Shown one piece after another: positions 36,426 to 47,513 of a stretch of DNA of 64,000 nt. The stretch's first letter is position 1; every line of letters starts with the position of its first letter. The stretch comes from Apostichopus japonicus (Eukaryota; Echinodermata; Holothuroidea; Aspidochirotida; Stichopodidae): positions 35,183,501 to 35,247,500 of the forward strand of contig NC_092568.1 in the NCBI RefSeq assembly GCF_037975245.1, read 5' to 3'. The translations under genes were made by a program, and so were the position numbers. The notes under the pieces are model-generated. The model had not been told where the DNA came from. It worked only from the letters and a program-made list of their open reading frames with translations, and did not search any database.

Positions 36426-39315
36426 TCTCTTGATCTGCTATCATGTACAGTTCACCTAATGAAGAAGACACCCACCATTTGACATATCCTTTGACATTTT
36501 ACTTTTCACTTTTATAACTTCATGCACCATTTAAGTAAAAGGTAGTAAACAGTTGACAATTTATTTGCACTTTCATACCTACATGCACCACTCAATTTAT
36601 CTCCAACACTTTCAATATGTATATCATATTTGACAACTTATTTTCACTTTCATATCTTCATGCACCATTCCACTTATCTGTACTACTAAACGTATATCAT
36701 ATTTTCCACTATATTCTTTTCCAAATTGTTAACCTTTGGGACTTCAACACTTTATTACCATCATGTTCTTATTATTAATGTCCACACTGTAATTTCAACC
36801 ACTGTATCTACAACATCACCTCACAAAACTATTATTCTTAACAGCTTCATTTCTTTCGCTACTAATTGCATAACTGGCAAGTGATGTTGTAAACCAACAG
36901 TCAACAGTGTATTGTGTGTGAATTCTAAGCATTTAAGTTTAACAGTTAAGTTTAACAACATTTATCTTAAAGTACATTTAACAGGTATCCCAATATCAGC
37001 CAAGCCAAAACATTTCCAGAACAACCACATGAGACAGCCTACCCTTTCGACAAAGTCTGTACTAAACTTCTCTGTAACTTCTGCATAACACCTACATCCA
37101 AACTTCCCTAACTATAGGTTGCAACCTAAAAATGACTCACCAAGCGTTGGTATTGGGTTGCACACATATATTTCATCGTCAAAAAATGTTAATGAATATT
37201 TGTCGGCAAAATTAACCCATCACTTCACAGCCGACGTTACGCACAGTACGTCACAGCTTTACTGTTGCCATTTACCACAACAAATTTGTGGGAATCTGGG
37301 TTTTGCCACTGTGACATATCTAAAAAATAAATCTACCAATTCATCAGAAACTACTCTTCTTATGAGGTATTGATAGTCACATGTTTACGTAATAGTGTAT
37401 TAGTATGGTTATAGAGTTATATGTGTGTCCACTGATGATACATCTCAAGAAAATAAATTAGAAAAGACTTTCAACTTTGTCGCACAGTTCTAATAATTGT
37501 TACATCATACCATTAGTCAAAGTAAGCAAATTACTGGCAGTGCATACAGGTAACATTCCTTGTAATATCAAGATCAAGTATTCCTTTTAGCATAAAAAAG
37601 AACAGCTAAGACACTCATCATTTGAAACAGTCGAGGTGCGGTTTTAACATCAATACCAGGCAGTATATCTGGGTCTGTTAGCTGTTAGAAAATTATGGAT
37701 CACAGCTACTGTGGGGAAAGCACAACATGGGTCCCGAAGGAAAGAATTGGGAAGCAATGACCAACATTTTAAGGACAACCCCAAATGCTGAGGATCTACT
37801 GACCTGTTTCACCATCACAATCCTTCAAGAAGCACACTACACAACACACTACATCCATGTTGCCAGATTCACCTAACTTATATATTACCAACAAACCTGT
37901 ACACAGTAATACAAACAAAGTATTTCCGTATCGTTTTGTATTTAAGTAACTTCTCTTGAGACTCCATCAATGCCACTTGTCTATATCAACATGGTATTCT
38001 CAAAGTTTAAACCTCATAGGAAATAAATGTTCAAGTCACCTCACATTACAGGACTTTCACCGAGATTCAGAATCCGTCCATTCTCCAGTGCCATAACATC
38101 ACACCGATTATTACTACATGTCAGTGTCATTCATAGTATCAGGTTTCCAAGACTTGCTGTATATATTTATATATTTCTAATTAAGTATTACCAGACCTTC
38201 TGCACCAATGCAAATCCTAAGAACTTTCATGATTTTGTCTTGCCTTGATTTTAACAGCAGCGTATTTTACAACTCTCTTACTTTAAGTGTCATTCATAGT
38301 ATCAGGTTTTTCAAAAATTCAACTTCACTCCACTTCTAACTAGTGTGGACTTGCTGTTTAGATTTATAGATTTTACTATAGTATTATCAGTCTTTTATTT
38401 TCAATACAGTTTCTTTAACACAAGCATCAATTACTTCTTCTTGTCTCATGGTCACAATTCCAAATTGTAGAATATAAAATGTACTTTAAATTATAGCACC
38501 ATTTGGCATCAAGCACGCTTACCCAAACACAAATTTCGCAAAGGCAGGGTGACACCCCCTTACACACCACGACCCTCTCCTTTTTACCCCTCCCCCATGA
38601 CAAACAACTTTTCCACCCCCTCCCTTCCACATATCCTGTACATGCCACTGGATAGAAATGTTTCGAAAACGAGGCTACATAATTTCTCCAGCTCCCTGGT
38701 TTGGCTATCGCATATTATAAGTTCCACATCAGTAGTCTCAATTAGCATTATGAATGTACTGCCTTCCAACTTTTTAGTTGGCAACCATTTGGTCATCTGC
38801 TTCCTTTGCCCACAATTATCAGTAAATCTTGACCACAGTCAACTGGATTCAAACCAAGGTGACCTTGAAAGCTGAAGATCGGGGCCTGTCGTAGCAACTG
38901 AATGAACTTTACTTCCAAAGTACCTAATAACCTACAATGAATCATCCCCATGGCCCATTACGTTCATGTATACACAAAGTAACCACTTCCGGTATCTATT
39001 GCCGAGATCATAACCGCTCAGACATCACAGGAGGCAATGGCCATTTAACTACTGTGATGACGTCCTCCCACTTATCATTCAGCAACCCCTTCATCTATTC
39101 ATTATTCCCTAAATATAGACTCGCATAGGACTTTTACCCACTACTCGCTATCCCCTTCAACCTTGAAAACAGACTCATAAACAGAGTGGATGCGATTTCG
39201 CAACCACATTTTCTAGTTATATCTGTTTTTACCTCCATGCTTATATATTACGTACGCATCTCGAACGTGCGTATACAGCCTACCATGCCCAGTTTGTACG
39301 TGCATTGCATTGTAC
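36426..39315. other. Gene-free stretch with short degenerate repeats
   Basis: At 36,491-36,720 three diverged tandem units (62-77 bp) share TTGACA, TTTCAC/TTTCATA and CATGCACCA. At 38,124 and 38,287 GTGTCATTCATAGTATCAGG occurs twice, 163 bp apart. No exon recognised. Confidence 0.5.
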
Positions 39316-39507
39316 CATGGAGCTATAAACGGTTCTTCTATAACCCAAACCCATTCTACATAGTTTTCCTCACTCTATTCTGGGTCAGGAATAGATTTTT
39401 TTTTAAATTTTGTCTCCCTTTTCTTCACGCATCTACACGAATTACAACAACCGAATGTCTGGCACTGAGGCATCGTTCTACACAAAGCCTCTGTTTATAG
39501 CTCCATG
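39316..39507. mobile_element. Putative MITE, 192 bp, 15-bp perfect inverted ends
   Basis: CATGGAGCTATAAAC at 39,316-39,330 is the exact reverse complement of 39,493-39,507. No clear target duplication is seen. The right end overlaps the start of the large palindrome at 39,500-39,567, where a third copy of the same terminal sequence occurs. Confidence 0.5.
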
Positions 39508-39567
39508 CTTGAATGTAGTACCGGGAAGCTTAGCTAAGCTTCCCGGTACTACATTCAAGCATGGAGC
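39500..39567. repeat. Perfect 68-bp palindrome without spacer
   Basis: Bases 39,500-39,533 (starting GCTCCATGCTTGAATG) are mirrored exactly by 39,534-39,567 as reverse complement, 34 bp per arm with no central gap (centre CTTAG/CTAAG). Outside, AAGCCT (39,485-39,490) and AGGCTT (39,570-39,575) also face each other. Confidence 0.97.
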
Positions 39568-40145
39568 CTAGGCTTCGTACAACAGTCCGAAAGTAAACTT
39601 TACTGCGGTAGCCTACATGCGAACATTCTTCGCATTGGTGCTGGATAGCGCAATGTAAACAATAAATAGTCTACTGTTCAAACTTATCTTGTGTTACATA
39701 AAGACCACGAAGTCACCGATGAACTACATATATATGACGACTTAACGATGTTTTTTAAACATACCGGTATCTAATTTATAAGAAATTTCACCGAACATTA
39801 AGGAAGAAAATTAATCTGTATTCAAACAAGGTTTTTGTTGTGATTATTGTAGGAACTGTATGCAGCGTACGTGGTTTATATCGCGATCTGAATTCGCCCA
39901 GATGACGGCACGTTCGATACTGAAAGCTTATTTGAAATATCCATCCCGGAAACGATTAAAAAATTGATTCTCTGTTAGAGTAGCAGCTCCCTGATCCAAT
40001 ATTCCTTGGATTTTTGAACTGTCAGATAAAGTAACTCTTTTGAAACACAATGTATCATTTTTATGTCAGAAGGGTAGATTTATGCTGAAGTTCCAGTTTG
40101 AAAGTCTCACGCTCGAGTTAGCCAAATGTAGCAATTAGACCAGGT

Positions 40146-41467
40146 CTAGACTGCCACTGTGCCAGTGTCGTGGTTTTCTCTTTTATAGTTTAGTTTATAG
40201 TTTAGTTTAGTAGAATCAGGAGGGACACTCAAGTCCGCATCAAGGACCCTATAGGAGAGGGAAAAAACTGAAGACACAAACTCAGACCCGATTACAATGC
40301 TTAAAGTGCTTGTCCAAAGCATTCTTAAACCCATTGACACTAATTGCAAGTACAACTTTCTCAGGCAAACCGTTCCACTCATTCACAACCCTATTAGAAA
40401 AAAGTTATGCCGAATATTAATCCTACTTTGTGACTTTTGGAATTTAAGACAATGACCTCTGGTACAATTGCTATTAGCAAACATGAAAAAGTCGGTCAAG
40501 GATAACTTGTCAAAACCATACACAATCTTGGAAACCTGAATCAATTCCCCACGTAACCTCCTAAGCTCCAGTGTGGTGAGATTCAACAGTTTTAAACGCC
40601 TATAACAAGGAACACTCTTTAAGGAACTAATCATCCTAGTAGCCCTCCTCTGAACCTTTTCAAGTACTTCCTTATCCTTAGCAAAATATGGGTTCCAAGC
40701 CTGCACAGCATACTCCAGATGAGGCCTAACCAAATGCTTATAAAGCCTAACTAATATGTCCTCTTTCAGAAAACTGAAGTTCCTCTTGATCATACCTAAA
40801 ACTCTATTACCTCTTTTAGCAGCTTCAAGACAATGTTTAGAAGGTTGCAGAGATGAGTCAATGTAGATACCTAGTCTCTTTCAACAAAGACCTCCTGTAA
40901 CTCCACACCATTAAGATTGTAGGTATACTTTTGGTTTCTACTACCTATGTGCATTACCTTGCATTTATCAATATTAAAAAGCATATTCGCCATCTCTGAG
41001 ACCAGGAAAAAACCTTATTCAAATCCGTTTGAAACTTCTCAGAATCGCTTTTGGAAGAGACCTCAGAATACAATTTTGTGTCATCAGCAAACTTCTTAGC
41101 TGTACACACAATATCTCCGTCAATGTCATTTATATAGGCAACAAACAACAAGGGACCCAAAACAGACCCTTGTGGAACCCCACTAGTAACATCTTGCCAA
41201 GAAGAATCACAGCCTTTATTTACCACCCTCTGTTTCCTATTACCAAGCCAATACTCGATCCAAGACAGTAAATTCCCATTGACACCCATACTCTTCAACC
41301 TAAGTAAAAGACGCTGGTGGGGCACTTTATCAAAGGCCTTCTGGAAATCCAGAAACACAACATCTACAGACTTATGCCTATTTAGTGAGCTATAGTTACA
41401 TCTTCCATAAACTCAAGGATATTAGTGAGACAAGACCTATTTTGACAAAAGCCATGTTGAGACTGTT
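40146..41467 (-). mobile_element. CR1-like LINE, 5'-truncated, reverse transcriptase with frameshifts
   Basis: On the minus strand the order is QHGFCQNRSCLTNILEFMED (about 41,467-41,400), then FLDFQKAFDKVPHQRLLLRL, SGVPQGSVLGPLLFVAYIND and KFADDTKLYSEV (the catalytic FADD motif). After frame shifts come LYKHLVRPHLEYAVQAWNPY, LEKVQRRATRMI and LELRRLRGELIQV. This wording is typical of CR1/jockey-group non-LTR retrotransposons. It ends at 40,146-40,200 in a short-repeat stretch (AGTTTAGTTTATAGTTTAG, plus strand). At least two frameshifts and stops make it inactive. It lies in the segment found only in duplication copy 1. A 3' relative lies at 56,030-56,325. Confidence 0.88.
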
Positions 41468-41549
41468 CTAATAACTGTATGACAAATGTCGGGGGTACCT
41501 GTGACATAGACTAAGTTAGATAGTAAGGGAATGATGTATTTCAAACTTG

Positions 41550-43232
41550 GAGGCACAACTTTTCTCTCTATGGCATGAGTTACTCAATTTATCAGCATTG
41601 TTTCTGGTAAAGGCTTACATGTATCACCTGTCAACATTTGTAAAAAAGTAATTATGCCTAGACCTAACATGTTAAACACATTCCAAAACGATGCCTAGCA
41701 AGATCTTGTACTTTTGCCTAAGTCTCTATTACTGCCATAGAATAATGAGTGGTAAGCTAGGCCTAACTTCGAATGCTATTTTCATTACTTGCGAGGCTTG
41801 CGTAGGCTTAATGTTACAGCTGGCTACAGTGTAGGGAATAGGATAGGGCAATTCCTATGCGAATGTTAATCGAGGCCTACAGCCTGTCATGCATGCGTTT
41901 ATCGTAGAATGACTCGAATAAAGCGGTGCACGCTTCCAGCGATAGGGTTATAACCCCGTGACAGTTGGACATGAAAAGAAATTACTAGCTTACCAAGGAC
42001 GTGCCAGCCCGATTTTAAATCCAGACAAACAGAAACACACGTGGAACTGCTAACTTACGTCCAAATCAGTTCATATACGTAGTGTTATAAGCACATGAGC
42101 AGGTTACTTCCTCATAACCTCATGTTTCAGGAACTTGGAAAGTCCCTCGTTAAGGAGGGACTTATATTAGTAGGCAAACGTTTCTAATGCGCATGATTTA
42201 TATAAATCTCTAGCTGGAGCTTTTAGTCCACCTCTTATTTAAAATTGTAACGAAATTTATTTTTTATTCAAATTATAGCACAGAAATTAATTTATGTGGC
42301 ACCTAGCCTCAGAAATGAATCATTTCTGTGCGCCTAGCTCGTAGTTTTGTATTTACCATGCTCTCAAAAATCCGTAATTTGCATAGACCCGAAGTAGGTA
42401 ATATTGAACCAATCATGGATCAGATGCCCCATCACATGTGACCCAAAGCTTTGCAACTTCTGAGCAGTTTTATAGAGGAAAACTAGTTCTGGAAAAGGAA
42501 TCATCCAGTATTCAGGATCAGAATATTGTGGCCAAATAATTTATACCTATTTGTTTTCAATCAGTATCTTGAATCAATGTTTTAATGCGTTTATTTGAAC
42601 TTTAAATTGTATCACAGAGAGAATAAATCATTTTGAAATCAACAGAACATTTTAATCATTTATTTGAGTGGGGCTAAGCTTCCGAAATACCCTACCGAAT
42701 CAGTGGCGGAGCTAGGGGTATTGGTCAAGGGGGGCGAGAATGGTCTGTAGGGGCGCTTCCGACACTATCTAAGCGGAGCGCCACCACGGGTTAGCGCGGA
42801 GCGTACCGAAATTTTTGAGTAAAGATACTCCCTAGATCGCCGGAAATGACCCTTTCCGGGCCTTGCTAATTTGCAGATAAACGTAGTATAAATAGGTGTC
42901 ATCGCCAAAAATATGTGACAAATGTCAATAGGTAGATGAGAGCGCATAAAAAGTCAATAATCGCGAATAAGTAAAAAGTGGTAAAAAGCTGAAAAGGGCG
43001 CCAGCAGTCTATTTGAGTCCGTCAGGGGGGGGGGGGCATCCGCCCCCCTGACTGTATGGACGCTCCGCCACTGTACCGAATGATATTCCCCAGGGCAACG
43101 ATAGTACCATCTCTACCGAGCTACAGACGATATTCGCCACATTACATTATAAGTTCATTAAACATCATACCGGCGAGATATCTGCACAAACCATTATTTT
43201 TTATGATCAAAAATGAAATCCAAAATCAATGT
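41550..43232. repeat. Segmental duplication, copy 1, part B
   Basis: Aligns in direct orientation first with 54,483-54,975 and then with 60,828-61,507, the partner being interrupted by an extra 5.85 kb. It contains the hairpin AAGTCCCTC/GAGGGACTT (42,140-42,163, also at 60,844-60,867). No protein coding recognised in it. Confidence 0.85.
42701..43073. mobile_element. hAT-like MITE, short form, perfect target duplication TACCGAAT and empty paralogous site
   Basis: The ends are CAGTGGCGGAGC and GCTCCGCCACTG. TACCGAAT occurs at 42,693-42,700 and again at 43,074-43,081. The paralogous site in duplication copy 2 (around 61,350-61,365) reads ATATACCGAATGATAT with a single TACCGAAT and no element, a pre-integration site. 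The 373-bp body matches the outer parts of the 727-bp element at 25,156. Confidence 0.92.
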
Positions 43233-44459
43233 TTGTATTACTGTATGTGTATCGCAGTCTATTGATACTTATACTGTTGCTTTTTTTTCTCTTTTCTTTT
43301 TTCGTTTACGACCTGTGTAAGCCGAATTTCCAATTGTTGACAATAAATTCAAATTCAATTCAATTGGGAAAACATTATAAACAATATAAAGGTAGTGCAT
43401 ATTGGTTAATATGACGGGATTTGCAGCAAGGACTAAGAATGGGTTTTGGATCAATACAGGGTCAAGGGAAAGTATGGACTGCCCGGGGAAATATAGTTAA
43501 AGAATAGCGTGTACTCGTTTTCATATAATATACTCCGGGCAAAATAAAGAATGCAGAAAGGGGGCTTGGTGGCATGATCGTCCTCGAAAGGCAACCTGAC
43601 TTACGTGGACAACGGGGAAAGAATGATTCAGTAATAGAATTTTTTTTTTGGACAGTCTTGGCCATATAGTTGGTCGCGATCACATCATTTCCTTACTGAG
43701 TTGCCGGTCACAAGTACCTTGCATACAGTGTAGTACTGTAGTCATGTCCTGCGAAATTGTACTTTTCTGGTTCATGGATTGCAATACCTTTAGAAGGGTT
43801 GACAAAAGACGAGGAAAGTAACACGCAAACACAGGCGTTGTCTTAATGTATGAGAGATCGTTTTCATTCAATTATGTGAAGAATTATGAAAAGCATTTTG
43901 AGTGGATGTTCTTACATGCATAAATAGAAACAGAAACAATCTCTTAACATTAAATTAATTATTCTTAACTCAACAAACCCATTTAAAACATCTGAAGTTA
44001 GCACACTGAATGCTTGTTATTTCCAATAAGCAGGCTGGCCTCATCACATTATGATCTAGCGCCCTCACTTTCATGGCAAGATGACCAAGTTCCCAACATC
44101 ATATCCAAATCTAACCTAGCATCCTTCATTATGCATAACCTAAAGGAGTTCTATGTAAAGCTAACTACAATAACACAAGGTATATAATGAAATCAAATCA
44201 TTACAACTTACTTCTGTGACTGGATGTAACTACAAACCTCTGAACAAAGTTATTGTGGTTCACAGTCACACATGGGTTAGCGGTACAGTCTGATTCAGTA
44301 ATTGGCAGATCCTGTAATAAACAGCATCATAACTATTAAACCAGGGAGCACCGGAACATTTTTTTTATTCCTTGTGCTATTTTTTATTTGCTATATCTTA
44401 AAAGATAGCCTAGGGTGCCCTGATGAAAATCTGAAATGACTCACTCTCAAATGTTCACA
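43233..44459. other. Gene-free stretch
   Basis: Unique-looking AT-rich DNA with small open frames lacking recognisable domains. Confidence 0.45.
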
Positions 44460-45000
44460 CAGCCCCCACCCCTGAGGTGGGGAGGGGTAAAATTGAGATT
44501 ATTTTAAGTATGGCATGGTGAGTATCAAATGAAAGGAAATGATACCAGGAATCCAAATATTTCCCAATACTGAGAGGGGGAACCATAAATGCTCTCATAT
44601 TCCCCATGAACTAGGGGATCCCAGGGAAAGTTCAAAATGGTATTTCATGTAATATTATAGATATTAGATATGACTATCAAATGGAAGGGAAAACCCAGCA
44701 GGAATATTAATCTACATGTTACTATGCTGAAGAGCTGAACCTTTATCAAAAATATTAATCTACACCCACTATTGGCTCGGTTGGGCAACGTGGGTGGGTG
44801 GGGTTGGGAAGGGTAAAAACTAAAAACTGAAGTTTATGAAAGTAAGGCATAATGGGTATCAAATGAAAGGAAATTACATTAGGAATACATTTTCATAAAG
44901 ATAAAAGTGATATTCCCAAACTTTGTCGCATATGCTCACTTTTAGGATGGGGTCGCGGAGGTGGTGGAAAACTCAGCCAGTTTGCAATATATGACGCCTA
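44460..45000. repeat. Degenerate tandem repeat, ~150-180-bp unit with TATCAAATG-AAGG
   Basis: TATCAAATGAAAGGAAAT or close variants occur at 44,523, 44,675 and 44,857. The first and third are each preceded by a GGGGTGGG...GGGTAAAA stretch about 50-60 bp upstream, and all are followed by AGGAAT. Three diverged units, no coding. Confidence 0.6.
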
Positions 45001-46556
45001 ATTTTTGAAGATAAATTGGGTAAGGGAAGCCTGTGTCATGAGAGCCCTCCTGTAGGAGAGCCTCCAATGATATAAGCATAGGTATCTTCAGACAAAATCG
45101 TACCCCAAGTCAGAAAAGATGTTCAGGGCAATTCCAATAAGACAATGTTTCTCCTTCTTTTGGCATATCACATAGTACCTATAATTTGTTACTCCTTCAC
45201 TACAGTTCTGGCTGCACTCTGGAGTTTGCATGGTTGAATTTTTTATTCCTAAAAAGAATGGTATATAAATCTATGAGGCCTAACTGTAGCTGAAGCCAAA
45301 CAGGTAAAGTGGGTATAAACCTGTTTTACCAGTAAAATTCTCTCAGATCAAGGATTCTCCCCATCCCCATCTCTACCAAGCACCACACCACTGGTATCCC
45401 ACATAGGAAGCGGGGATTGTGGGAGTTAATCATTCAAAAGACCTCTCCCCAGGGCGGCGATCACAAGATGATGACCCCCATTTCATAAATTCATGGATCC
45501 TCCCTAGCCCCAGTCAAAAATGTGGAGGGGCCACCAGAACTATTCAAGCCGAAAAAATCTTTTCGTTCTCGCATAAGGGATAATCACCAGATACACAACA
45601 TTCAATCTAGCCTAAGGATCCTTAATTATTGAAAACATTGTCAACTTTTTTATTTGCCTCAATTAAATAGTATAAGACTAACCCCCAAAATAAGAAAATT
45701 CATGAACATAAATTTACTTTGAAGTTGCAAAATATAGCCTAGGCCCTAGCACCAGTATGCATATAAGTAGCCTACCCTTAAATATTGAAAATATTCTGAA
45801 ATGGGGAGGGGGACACACCCTCCTCTCAGACCACTCTCTAGGACGGCGATCACAAGATGATATATATGGCCCCCCTTTCATAGAATCATTGATCCGCCCT
45901 TGCCAGCTTATCAAGTACATCTTACAAGATAGAGCATCTATTTATAAAAAATTTTAATGAGAGGGCACATACCCTCACCCCATCCCCACCTCCCCACCCC
46001 CCCCCGGGTACGTCTTTACGCTCGGCTTCGCCTCGTCATTCAGAACCCCTCCCCCTTCCTTTCTCAAAATCCTGGATCCATGCCTGCTGCCTACATACAT
46101 ACTGTAAGTTATTGCATTTATGCTAGCCAGTAACGTTTAGGCCAATGTTAGGCTAGCCTAACATAGCACAACTGCTACACACACTAATGTATAGGGATAA
46201 TTATTTAGGAAGTTGTTAAATATCATTGATAAAATCAAGTTTTGTCATGAACATTGCATATGTTATTATTTTGAAATGTACAATTATTGATATACCACTT
46301 ATATTCTACAATTCTTAAAGCTAGTTTGGTTAACAACGTCATCAGATGGTGGTCATCCAACGGCTGTTGTTGCCTGTATTGTGGCGGCTGAGGAACGTGC
46401 ATATAGCTTTTACTACAATTGTAGATGACAGCTACCCTTAAGATGACGTCAACTCGGCAGCCTGGTCTTGAAGCCTGTAAGTAAAAATGAGAGTCTACTT
46501 CATGTGTTCCCGCGTCTTGAACTGTTTTCGTTTGGGAAAATTCCAAATTCCATTCT
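45001..46556. other. Gene-free stretch with decayed MITE fragments
   Basis: Two related fragments contain GGCGATCACAAGATGAT (about 45,454 and 45,845), each followed by CCCCC-TTTCATA and CAT-GATCC. They resemble the C-rich ends of short transposons. No exon recognised. Confidence 0.4.
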
Positions 46557-46735
46557 GAGTGTTTCACTTACGTATCAAACGCACAGTGATTCAAACACTT
46601 GGTATTGCATTTTGAGTGTTTCACTTACGTATCAAAGGCACAGTGATTCAAACACTTGGTATTGCATTCTGATTTTTTCACTAACCGCTGCACCACCGTA
46701 AGCCAAACACATGGTATTGTATTTTGAGTGTTGTG
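46557..46735. repeat. Tandem repeat, 57-bp unit, three-plus copies
   Basis: Units start at 46,557, 46,614, 46,671 and (partial) 46,726. The first two are nearly identical (GAGTGTTTCACTTACGTATC, then ACAGTGATTCAAACACTTGG). The third is diverged. Confidence 0.85.
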
Positions 46736-46746
46736 GCGACCATGAG

Positions 46747-47141
46747 CATAGGCGTAGGAGGCGGGGGAATGAGGGGGGGGGGGGCTGCAGCCCCCAACCA
46801 AACATTTCTGTGAAAATTCGGGCAATATGCTGAGAATTTTTCGGGCACCTATACCGAAAGAAAAATAATTTGCAATGTGTTTTTCAATGGTTAAACTAAT
46901 ATTATTGTGATCATTATTATTGAAACGACTTCCCCAATAATTCTAATCAATGTGGAAGGGTTATAACATGGCAAATGATTGTATGTTATTGGCATGCGAT
47001 GTAATAACCGATGCATGCTTATATGATATGCACTTAAATTTGTTGAACGCGCGCGGGGCGCGAAAAATTTTGTTTATATTTATCGGGCAAGTCGTTACAG
47101 CCCCTCCCCCCCCCCAATCAAATTGGGCTCCTTCGCCTATG
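46747..47141. mobile_element. MITE-like element with CATAGGCG ends
   Basis: Left CATAGGCGTAGGAG and right CTCCTTCGCCTATG are inverted repeats with one mismatch, and G- and C-runs lie just inside the two ends. No target duplication is visible. The interior reads GGGGCGCGAAAAATTTTG, reminiscent of other MITEs here. Confidence 0.55.
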
Positions 47142-47363
47142 TCCAAAAGCTTCACAATTTACCACTAAAACGATGTTGAAGAGGATGAAATAAACTAATG
47201 ATGGTCTCAAAAATCTGGATGATTGAAGGTGATTTAAGTCATTTTAGAAAATCTTGGGTGAAACAAGAAGATTCCGCGACGGGAGCTGGCAGATAAGTTG
47301 GGGTGGACTATGTTAAACTTTGAGCTCTTCTAGCTCAAAATCCAAAACGTTGTAGTGGCAAAA

Positions 47364-47513
47364 GTTGAATGTGCTGTGATAGCCCAAGCCATCAGCTATC
47401 ATATGGTGGGTAGGACATGTCAGTTGAAAACTATTATCTACAATTAATTGTGGGCGACACCTGTTGGCAAAGTTGTGATAGCTGATGGCTTGGACTATCA
47501 CAACACATTCAAC
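47364..47513. repeat. 38-bp inverted repeat, 74-bp spacer
   Basis: Arms 47,364-47,401 (GTTGAATGTGCTGTGATAGC...) and 47,476-47,513 are reverse complements with two mismatches. They would fold into a 150-base stem-loop if transcribed. It could be a small MITE, but no target duplication is evident. Confidence 0.85.

Noticed and set aside
44420-44440. Another hammerhead core (CCTGATGAAAATCTGAAA)
   Set aside because: No stem II can form between CTGATGA and GAAA.
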